Assembly: GCA_024691465.1 (NCBI GenBank) | Contig: JAILNO010000246.1 | Span: 1 to 5,966, forward strand | Length of the DNA stretch: 5,966 bases | Direction of reading: 5' to 3' | Origin: Pseudobutyrivibrio sp. | Lineage (GTDB): Bacteria > Bacillota_A > Clostridia > Lachnospirales > Lachnospiraceae | In this document: one piece after another, positions 1-5,556 of the stretch | Layout: each line of letters starts with the position of its first letter | How positions within the stretch are numbered: the first letter of the stretch is position 1 | Made by a program: the position numbers and the translations under genes | Notes under the pieces: model-generated | Databases searched by the model: none | Told to the model about the DNA's origin: nothing | Seen by the model: only the letters and a program-made list of their open reading frames with translations

Positions 1-33
1 TAATTTTTGTTTTAGATAAGGGACTATAATTTA

Positions 34-1881
34 ATGAAAACCAATAAATCTTTTTTAACCACATTAATTACAGCTATCGTTGTTATAGCTATAATGATTC
101 TTATTCAGCTTCTACTGCTTAATTTAAACAATTCCAGAGAAGCTAGATCTTATACCGCGGCTTATTTGGAGCAATTAGAAGCTGTTATTGATAACAATGA
201 CCATCAGGAAAAGGCACTTCGCTCATCCCTCAAGCAGGATTACACCATGATGGCTAAGGCCGTTTCTTACAACCTAGATCACAATGAAGACGCCATCTAT
301 GACGCAGAGGAATTACAAAAGATATGCCAGCTTATGTTTATTGATGAGATACATGTCTTTAACGAAGAGGGTGTAATCATCTCTAGTAGTGTGCCTGAGT
401 ATGTAGGCTACTCCTTCGATTCTGGAGAGCAGATGAGTTATTTCAAATCTATGCTCGTAGATAGGGATCTTACCATGTGCCAGGATCTTACTCCTAATAC
501 TGCAAAGGGTAAGCCTATGGTGTATGCCATCACCTGGAATGAGGCTCAGACCAGAATGGTACAGATAGGTATTGAGCCTGTTCGATTACTGAATGAGTTG
601 GCCAACCACGAGATTCAGCAGGTAGTTGAGGATATTCCATTGAATGACGATATGGGCATACTTATAGCAGATATTAATACCAAGGAAATATTAGGAGCTA
701 CTGATACATCCTTCATTGGTATGCCATTTGATGATGTATGTGATATCGATTCAGATAGTATTCAGGGACTTACATACTATAATTTCTGCAAAATTAATAA
801 TCGCTCAGAGAATTACTCAAGCTCCGTTAAATATACGGATGATTATATACTAGGAGTTTTTCTTTCTCACGATTATTTCCTAGATAGATCATTAGAGTCT
901 ATATTTATAGTCACTGTATATCTGTTACTAGCTTCAGCTGTAATTATGACTATTGTTAAGAAACTTACTTCTATAAGAGAGCAGAATCTCGAGCATCACC
1001 AGATATTCCGCTCTATGTCAGAAATCTACTACAGCTTACATCTGGTGGATCTGAGAAAGAATATTGCTATAGAGTATTCTGCTAAGAATCAGGTCAAGGA
1101 ATCATTCCAGGGACTTAAGGAAGCTAAAGCTGATGAAACTATGATTAGAATCATGTATGCTACCATGGCTGATGAGTACTTAGAGCGGGGACTGGAATTC
1201 ACTGATTTCTCAACTATTCCAGAGCGTATGAAGGATAAGAAGATTATTTCCATGGAATTATTAGGCAGGAATGTAGGTTGGATAAGAATGTCCTTCATTA
1301 CCATTGATTCCTACGAAGGTATTCCTACCAAGATAATCATTGCTACACAGATTATTGATGAAGAGAAGCGAATCGCAGAGAGCTTATATCAGAAGTCTTA
1401 CACTGACGAAATGACTAAGTGCTTCAATCGAAGAGCTTATAACAATGATATCCTCACATATCTAGACCATTCCGAGGGAACTGACTTCGTATATATGTCT
1501 CTTGATTTAAATGGTCTTAAGACAGTTAATGATACTCTGGGACATGAAGCTGGTGACGAACTTATCAAAGGTGCTGTAGAGTGTATGAATGATGCCTTCA
1601 AGAATCACGGCAAAATCTATCGTATAGGCGGAGATGAATTCGTGGCTCTACTATTCGTAGATGGCGACTTAATGAAGATGCTCGTGGAGGATTTCCAGCG
1701 GAAGGTAGATAACTGGCATGGCGATATAGTAGACTCACTTTCAGTTTCTTATGGATACGTACTTTCTTCTGAAGCTGCTGATAAGTCCATACCTGAGATT
1801 GCCAACCTATCGGACAAGCGTATGTATGAAGCTAAGTCCAAGTACTATAGTGAATCAGGCCTTACTCGTAGACGCACTTAA
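34..1881 (+). CDS. Membrane-bound diguanylate cyclase, dCache-like sensor plus GGDEF domain
   Basis: Predicted to make cyclic di-GMP from two GTP in response to an extracellular signal. The 615-residue protein has a short basic N-terminus, a first membrane segment at about residues 8-30, an extracytoplasmic region at about 31-287, a second membrane segment at about 289-308, a cytoplasmic linker at about 311-450 and a GGDEF domain at about 455-608. The outer region resembles a double Cache sensor: IHVFNEEGVIISSS near 107-120 and a second Cache-like stretch (ILIADINTKEILGATD) near 208-223. The linker looks PAS-like, though this is weak. The cyclase domain has TDEMTKCFNRR from 457, DLNGLKTVND from 491 with GHEAGDE after it, and an intact GGDEF signature at 532-536 after YRI. 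The usual RxxD inhibitory site five residues before the signature is absent (KNHG instead). The start is supported by a weak AAGGG at 18-22. The promoter lies outside the window. The ligand is unknown. Confidence 0.93.
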   Translation: MKTNKSFLTTLITAIVVIAIMILIQLLLLNLNNSREARSYTAAYLEQLEAVIDNNDHQEKALRSSLKQDYTMMAKAVSYNLDHNEDAIYDAEELQKICQLMFIDEIHVFNEEGVIISSSVPEYVGYSFDSGEQMSYFKSMLVDRDLTMCQDLTPNTAKGKPMVYAITWNEAQTRMVQIGIEPVRLLNELANHEIQQVVEDIPLNDDMGILIADINTKEILGATDTSFIGMPFDDVCDIDSDSIQGLTYYNFCKINNRSENYSSSVKYTDDYILGVFLSHDYFLDRSLESIFIVTVYLLLASAVIMTIVKKLTSIREQNLEHHQIFRSMSEIYYSLHLVDLRKNIAIEYSAKNQVKESFQGLKEAKADETMIRIMYATMADEYLERGLEFTDFSTIPERMKDKKIISMELLGRNVGWIRMSFITIDSYEGIPTKIIIATQIIDEEKRIAESLYQKSYTDEMTKCFNRRAYNNDILTYLDHSEGTDFVYMSLDLNGLKTVNDTLGHEAGDELIKGAVECMNDAFKNHGKIYRIGGDEFVALLFVDGDLMKMLVEDFQRKVDNWHGDIVDSLSVSYGYVLSSEAADKSIPEIANLSDKRMYEAKSKYYSESGLTRRRT

Positions 1882-1921
1882 TAGTCAGCTTTTCCTTACC
1901 AGGTCTATATAAAGTGCGTAC

Positions 1922-1949
1922 TTGATATTTATTCCGTACCATGTATAAT
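1922..1949 (+). promoter_or_regulatory. Sigma-A-type promoter for the C_GCAxxG_C_C gene
   Basis: A -35-like TTGATA at 1922-1927 and a perfect TATAAT at 1944-1949 are separated by 16 bases. Transcription would begin near 1956 and leave a leader of about 60 bases before the ATG at 2016. It lies in the 134-base gap after the diguanylate cyclase gene, so the small gene is probably its own transcription unit. No operator-like repeat was seen next to it. Confidence 0.6.
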
Positions 1950-2015
1950 TTTATCCGTATGATTTGCAATTAGGCATTTCATGGAGTCTAGATAACGATA
2001 GGAAGGATTATATTT

Positions 2016-2411
2016 ATGGCTACAATTGAAGAACGTGCTGAGCGTGCAGCTACACTTAAGGCAACTGGTCAGTGCAACTGCACTCAGTCTGTTTTAAGTG
2101 TGTTCGAAGATAAAATTAACTTAGACCCAGCAGAGGTCAAGAAGCTTGCAGCTGGATTCGCAGCTGGTATGGGATGTATGGAGAGCACCTGCGGTGCCTT
2201 AATCGGAGCTGTTATGACAGCAGGTATGATTACCGATGGCAAGGGCACACCTAGATATTCTAAGCAGATGGTCGAGGAATTTAATAAGAGATCCGGCGCC
2301 ATCATTTGCAAAGATCTCAAGGGAATTACTACTGGTAAAGAGCTTTGCCCATGTAACGAATGCGTTAGGAACGCTGTTCTCATCCTAGGAGAGACATTAG
2401 GTATTGAATAA
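2016..2411 (+). CDS. C_GCAxxG_C_C family cysteine-rich protein
   Basis: A small (131-residue) soluble protein of the C_GCAxxG_C_C family, whose biochemical role is not established. Its conserved cysteines suggest a redox or metal-binding job, which is inference. Family hallmarks visible here are the early QCNCTQSV segment (Cys20, Cys22), the glycine-rich GMGCMESTCGALIGAV stretch (Cys54, Cys59, with CGA at 59-61), Cys98 in ICKDLKG, and the C-terminal CPCNECV cluster (Cys111, Cys113, Cys116). Eight cysteines is more than the family minimum implied by its name. There is no signal peptide or membrane segment, so it should be cytoplasmic. The start is well supported: AGGAAGG at 2000-2006 lies nine bases before the ATG. 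It has its own promoter upstream and a strong hairpin terminator directly after the stop codon, so it is likely monocistronic. Confidence 0.9.
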   Translation: MATIEERAERAATLKATGQCNCTQSVLSVFEDKINLDPAEVKKLAAGFAAGMGCMESTCGALIGAVMTAGMITDGKGTPRYSKQMVEEFNKRSGAIICKDLKGITTGKELCPCNECVRNAVLILGETLGIE

Positions 2412-2450
2412 AAATAGCCTTCACTGATTATTTCAGTGAAGGCTTATTTT
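2410..2450. terminator. Bidirectional intrinsic terminator between convergent genes
   Basis: A perfect 12-base-pair stem (arms 2416-2427 and 2433-2444) with a five-base loop is flanked by an A-rich run on the left and TTATTTTA on the right. Read rightwards it ends the C_GCAxxG_C_C gene, whose stop codon is at 2409-2411. Read leftwards the flank gives ATTTTT, so it also ends the MFS-DUF89-hydrolase operon, whose last stop codon is at 2451-2449. The leftward T tract is the cleaner of the two; the rightward one is interrupted by A. Confidence 0.9.
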
Positions 2451-3273
2451 ATATGTTGATCTCATCACCACAATGCACGTAATGAATCTGCTCTCCCATA
2501 ATCTCTTGCATCATCTCAAAGGGCTCCACCCCTGTACAATGACAAGTGTAGAACTTGATATCAGTCTTAGCCATCTCATGTGCCGTCTTCTTAATATAAG
2601 ATATATCATCTTCAGTATAACCTGTCTTACGCATGGTGTGCATACCACTAATAACGTAATCAGGATTACAGCCATAAATCTCCTGGTACCTATCTAGTAC
2701 ATTAAGTATCCCATGATGAGCACATCCTGAGAATAGATACGTCTTATCATCCTGCTTAATTCGAAGACACTGCTCATGGGTGAAATCATCACTAGTCATT
2801 TCACCAGCTTCCTTCTTAAGCAGGAGGGAATTAGTAAGAGGCCATGGCTTATTCTTGCCAATTCCTGCAAAAACAGTCAGCTCCTCGTCAATTTCTACCG
2901 TGCCATCAATTAGACATAAGCCTGGCAACTCATTGATGCCAGAATCTATGCCTATAAACTTAGGCTCTGGCCCATGGCTCATTGAATAGTAATCTCCGAA
3001 GGCATCCTTCTTTACATAGATCTTAGCATGATTATTTATTCCGGAAAAAGGTACGATTCCTCCACTGTGGTCATAATGGCCATGACTAAGAATAACTGTA
3101 TCTACTCCACTTAAATCTACTGATAGCTTCTTGGCATTCTCAAGCAGCAAATCTGTCTGTCCCGTATCCATCAGAATCTTGTGCCTTTTGGTCTCGATAT
3201 AAAAACACAATCCATGCTCTGCTCTACAGCCAGAATCTCCTTCAGTATTCTCCACCAGATTAACTATTCTCAT
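2449..3273 (-). CDS. Metallo-beta-lactamase-fold hydrolase, COG1237-like
   Basis: A 274-residue metal-dependent hydrolase of the metallo-beta-lactamase superfamily, most like the COG1237 group. That group is often annotated after the archaeal dihydropterin-ribofuranosylaminobenzene phosphate synthase, but this name should not be taken as function here. Visible features are MDTGQTDLLLENA near 35-47, the metal-binding HGHYDHSGG at 64-72 (His64, His66, Asp68, His69), FSGCAHHGILN near 181-191 with His186, ISGMHTM with His212, and a late CHCTG with His245. These fit a two-metal site. No signal peptide is seen, so it should be cytoplasmic. It is the last gene of a three-gene operon. Its ATG is six bases after the DUF89 stop codon, and its ribosome binding site lies inside that gene's final codons. 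The substrate is unknown; its position next to a DUF89 phosphatase hints at a phosphorylated or damaged metabolite. Confidence 0.9.
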   Translation of the reverse strand: MRIVNLVENTEGDSGCRAEHGLCFYIETKRHKILMDTGQTDLLLENAKKLSVDLSGVDTVILSHGHYDHSGGIVPFSGINNHAKIYVKKDAFGDYYSMSHGPEPKFIGIDSGINELPGLCLIDGTVEIDEELTVFAGIGKNKPWPLTNSLLLKKEAGEMTSDDFTHEQCLRIKQDDKTYLFSGCAHHGILNVLDRYQEIYGCNPDYVISGMHTMRKTGYTEDDISYIKKTAHEMAKTDIKFYTCHCTGVEPFEMMQEIMGEQIHYVHCGDEINI

Positions 3274-3279
3274 AAGCTA

Positions 3280-4122
3280 CTACGCCTCCTCAACAAACAT
3301 TCCTGTAAGCTTAGGTACCTGAAATCTACTTGTAAACAAATCGCACTTGCATAAGAACGAATAGAATATATGACGCCCCTGACCGCACATGGACTCATAA
3401 TTGCCCTGACCCTTGGCAAGTCGCACATCTGCCGCATCAAATATAGCTCTAGCCTCGCTAGGAAGCATCTCATGAACAGTACCAGCAACTGTATTGCCAT
3501 TGGAAATAACTGTAGCAACTTTATCAAGTCCCACATACTTGGCATCTTCCTCAGTGGCATCGTTAAGCACCTCTCCACCGCGGACCATTACCTTAATATC
3601 CAGGTGTGGAAATCGCTTCTTCATCTGCTCCACGAAGAGTTTATCAAGTACCACTTCGCCACAATTGTCTGTCATAAGTATGAATCTCTGTCCCTTCTCG
3701 CACTGAGTCACAAAAGACTCCATAGTCTTAATGTCGCCCTCAGACAACTTAGCCTCATCAAACAATCCCAAGAAGGTATCTGTATCTACACTATTCATTG
3801 CACCAAAATCTATATAGTTTCCAATCCTAGCATAGAGAAATGAAGTGGCAAGAGGATCCTCCGACTCTTCTATCTTAGCTCTAATTGTATCCTCCATGCT
3901 AAGAACCAGATCATTGTATTCCTTCTTAATTTCCTTATAAGAAATACCCTTGCCATGGCGTTTCTCATACTCTTTATTAAATAAATAAACTAGATAGGGA
4001 GATGTATCTGTCTCGCTACGGTTATCAATAATCTCTCTAACTACACTTAGATATTCCTCATCGTCAGTCATATTCTGCTGCTTGTCATAGAGACACTCAG
4101 CGCAACTATCCACTATTCTCAT
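3280..4122 (-). CDS. DUF89 / ARMT1-like family protein, probable metal-dependent phosphatase
   Basis: A 280-residue protein of the DUF89 family (COG1578-like prokaryotic branch). Characterised relatives are metal-dependent phosphatases that act on damaged or unwanted phosphometabolites. Visible family features are an N-terminal CxxC (DSCAECLYDKQ, Cys7 and Cys10), RIGNYIDFG near 99-107, the metal-site motif TDNCGEVVLDKL at 151-162 (Asp152, Asn153), VRGGEVLNDAT at 180-190 with Asn187 and Asp188, and DVRLAKGQGNYES at 232-244. The full core is present with no break, and the length is normal for a single-domain bacterial member. The start is supported by AAAGGAG five bases before the ATG (4128-4134). 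It sits 38 bases after the MFS gene and six bases before the hydrolase gene on the same strand, so it is the middle gene of an operon. The exact substrate cannot be read from the sequence. Confidence 0.88.
   Translation of the reverse strand: MRIVDSCAECLYDKQQNMTDDEEYLSVVREIIDNRSETDTSPYLVYLFNKEYEKRHGKGISYKEIKKEYNDLVLSMEDTIRAKIEESEDPLATSFLYARIGNYIDFGAMNSVDTDTFLGLFDEAKLSEGDIKTMESFVTQCEKGQRFILMTDNCGEVVLDKLFVEQMKKRFPHLDIKVMVRGGEVLNDATEEDAKYVGLDKVATVISNGNTVAGTVHEMLPSEARAIFDAADVRLAKGQGNYESMCGQGRHIFYSFLCKCDLFTSRFQVPKLTGMFVEEA
3285..3291 (-). promoter_or_regulatory. Ribosome binding site inside the end of the upstream gene
   Basis: On the minus strand GAGGAGG lies eleven bases before the hydrolase ATG. 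It is made from the final codons GAG GAG GCG of the DUF89 gene, whose TAG stop follows at 3282-3280. Ribosomes finishing DUF89 would therefore uncover or reuse this site, which suggests translational coupling of the two genes. Confidence 0.75.
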
Positions 4123-4160
4123 ATGAACTCCTTTATATCCATAATCTCTTCAATATGAAA

Positions 4161-5372
4161 CTATTTGTGCCTTAGCCTATATATATTCACGATTATTCCC
4201 ATTATCAGTGCCATCACTGTAACTATAATAGTAAAAATCCAAGCTAATTCATTAAGATTGTGGTCAAATAGTATGCCGCTTACATACATGACTACACCAC
4301 CTGCCATGGCATCCCAGAAGCTTGATATGCCAAATATCCTACCATGGTATTCCTCAGGTATATGTGCTGCGAAAAATGGCGAGTGCGATAAACAGGTAGC
4401 TATCTCTCCAAGGGTAAATAGAATAATTGCAATATAATACCCTGGTACATATCCTAGACTGCACAAAAATACTACAAATCCCAGTATCTGGAAAATTACG
4501 CCAGCCATAAGCTTCATTTCATGAGACCTATTCTCCAGTATCTTTGTGAGAAATGGATTGAGTATTACTACGGTAATGCAATTAACACTAGTGATTGTTC
4601 CATAGAGGGTAGCGCCCCACTGCCCGTGCAACCTGGTGAGGTCTAATGGCATCAGGTATGAGAATTGAGCATATCCTGCTTCATATAATACAAATGTAAT
4701 TAGAAATAACAGTATCAGCTTGTTCTCAAGGATTAATGTACCTGCTGATTTCTCAAGGGATTGCTCTACTTTCGTATCCTCTACAGTCCTTATGGTTGTG
4801 GCGTCACTTTCTTCTATAAATAGATATATAAGAATAGTTGATAAGCCTATTGTTACAGCATCAATAATAAAACACAGCCATAGGTAATTATTAAATAATA
4901 ATCCAGAAATAGTAGGCGCTAGCATAAGTCCTATGTTAGATGCCATATACATTAATGAAAAAGCCTTATCCTTCTTACCCTCTGGTGTGACTGCTACCAC
5001 TAGCGCCTGGTAAGCTGGCCCTTCCATGGTCTGAGCGAAGCTTGCAATTATTAGTAGGATGAATATTCCAAAGCTTAATTCACTGAATGCAGAATATAGA
5101 TATAAAACAATCGAAACTATATCGCAGATAATAATCAGCTTCCTTTTACTAATCCTATCAGCCAGATGGCCTCCCACCAGATTAGCAGGAAGTGAGATAA
5201 TCCCGGTGACTATCACCCAAAAAGCTGTCTCAGCTCCACTGAATCCAAACTTCTGATTAAGTATCAATGTAAGCATGGGCATTATCATTGCACCTAATCT
5301 GGTAACTAATCTTCCTATGAATAGTACGTAATTAGCTCTAGATAATCCCTTGTATTGTGCCAGTATTCCCAT
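4161..5372 (-). CDS. MFS transporter, drug-efflux-like, 12 membrane segments
   Basis: A 403-residue integral membrane transporter of the major facilitator superfamily, probably a proton-coupled antiporter of the multidrug type. Substrate and direction are inference. The hydrophobicity pattern fits twelve membrane helices in two halves, joined by a polar cytoplasmic loop at about residues 187-218. The signature loop after helix 2 reads GGHLADRISKRK at 67-78 (motif A), and NIGLMLAPTISGLLF at 146-160 resembles the antiporter motif C. An ATG 39 bases further out (5411) is in frame but has no ribosome binding site and lies upstream of the predicted transcript start. The ATG at 5372 has GAAGGAGA six bases before it and is therefore chosen. 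It is the first gene of the operon with DUF89 and the metallo-hydrolase, and it is divergent from an ABC transporter ATPase. Nothing is broken or missing. Confidence 0.9.
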   Translation of the reverse strand: MGILAQYKGLSRANYVLFIGRLVTRLGAMIMPMLTLILNQKFGFSGAETAFWVIVTGIISLPANLVGGHLADRISKRKLIIICDIVSIVLYLYSAFSELSFGIFILLIIASFAQTMEGPAYQALVVAVTPEGKKDKAFSLMYMASNIGLMLAPTISGLLFNNYLWLCFIIDAVTIGLSTILIYLFIEESDATTIRTVEDTKVEQSLEKSAGTLILENKLILLFLITFVLYEAGYAQFSYLMPLDLTRLHGQWGATLYGTITSVNCITVVILNPFLTKILENRSHEMKLMAGVIFQILGFVVFLCSLGYVPGYYIAIILFTLGEIATCLSHSPFFAAHIPEEYHGRIFGISSFWDAMAGGVVMYVSGILFDHNLNELAWIFTIIVTVMALIMGIIVNIYRLRHK

Positions 5373-5378
5373 TATGTC

Positions 5379-5386
5379 TCTCCTTC
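5379..5386 (-). promoter_or_regulatory. Ribosome binding site deciding the MFS start
   Basis: On the minus strand GAAGGAGA is followed by six bases and the ATG at 5372-5370. The alternative upstream ATG at 5411 is preceded by TTAACTTCCG, which has no match to the anti-Shine-Dalgarno sequence. This moves the start 13 codons inward and removes the charged NHSNQNTRRRD extension. Confidence 0.85.
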
Positions 5387-5399
5387 GTGTGTTTTGATT

Positions 5400-5428
5400 A
5401 CTATGATTCATCGGAAGTTAAATGTCAA
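5400..5428 (-). promoter_or_regulatory. Probable promoter of the MFS-DUF89-hydrolase operon
   Basis: On the minus strand a perfect TTGACA (5428-5423) is followed after 17 bases by CATAGT (5405-5400), a four-of-six match to TATAAT. The transcript would begin near 5393, leaving a leader of about 20 bases with the ribosome binding site for the ATG at 5372. The -35 box lies inside the left arm of the inverted repeat at 5420-5443, so a protein bound there would block RNA polymerase. Confidence 0.55.
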
Positions 5429-5443
5429 CACCTTTTGACATTT
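5420..5443. promoter_or_regulatory. Inverted repeat 1, candidate repressor operator
   Basis: Perfect nine-base arms AAATGTCAA (5420-5428) and TTGACATTT (5435-5443) flank a six-base spacer. The repeat covers the -35 box of the MFS promoter. The shape fits a dimeric repressor site such as a TetR- or MarR-type operator, but the family cannot be told from the DNA and no regulator gene is in the window. It is not followed by a T-run placed as in a terminator for either flanking gene. Confidence 0.6.
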
Positions 5444-5464
5444 GTCATATATTTTTTATGACAA
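5442..5464. promoter_or_regulatory. Inverted repeat 2, second candidate operator
   Basis: Perfect eight-base arms TTGTCATA (5442-5449) and TATGACAA (5457-5464) flank a seven-base T-rich spacer. It shares the TGTCA/TGACA core with the repeat before it and overlaps it by two bases. The two centres are about 21.5 bases apart, close to two helical turns, so bound proteins would sit on the same face of the DNA. It lies between the divergent start sites. Confidence 0.55.
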
Positions 5465-5497
5465 CCTACACTACTCGTATCTTTTTACTTGCCTTAT

Positions 5498-5503
5498 TAT
5501 AAT
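5498..5503 (+). promoter_or_regulatory. -10 element of the ABC transporter promoter
   Basis: A perfect TATAAT lies 53 bases before the ABC ATG, but no good -35 box lies 16-18 bases upstream (TCGTAT at 17). This start may need an activator. An alternative is TTGACA at 5435-5440 with TATGAC at 5457-5462 (16-base gap, four-of-six -10), which would start transcription near 5469 and place it directly inside the two inverted repeats. Confidence 0.45.
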
Positions 5504-5556
5504 TACAGAACAAGAAACTAAGAACCGTATATACGATATCAATGGGAGTGAAAAAA

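Noticed and set aside
25..30. TATAAT just before the diguanylate cyclase ATG
   Set aside because: It ends four bases before the start codon, so transcription from it would begin at or inside the gene. The true promoter is probably to the left of the window.
1872..1919. Eight-base inverted repeat ACGCACTT / AAGTGCGT around the diguanylate cyclase stop codon, considered as a terminator
   Set aside because: The loop would be 32 bases and no T-run follows, so it does not look like an intrinsic terminator. It is probably chance.
3270..3578. Open frame of 102 codons on the - strand overlapping the end of DUF89 in another frame
   Set aside because: It has no family motif and lies inside the intact DUF89 frame. 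It is not evidence of a frameshift, because the DUF89 frame is complete to its own stop codon.
3370..3843. Open frame of 157 codons on the + strand opposite the DUF89 gene
   Set aside because: The minus-strand protein has clear DUF89 motifs along its length and a good ribosome binding site. The plus-strand product has no recognisable domain and is a shadow.
3263..4122. Identical first 11 bases (ATGAGAATAGT) and shared MRIV start of the hydrolase and DUF89 genes
   Set aside because: The match stops after the fourth codon and the proteins are unrelated beyond it, so it is most likely chance or a shared preference at the start rather than a duplication.
5548..5550. In-frame GTG as an alternative ABC start
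   Set aside because: It overlaps the GGGAG ribosome binding site that serves the ATG at 5557, and it has no site of its own.
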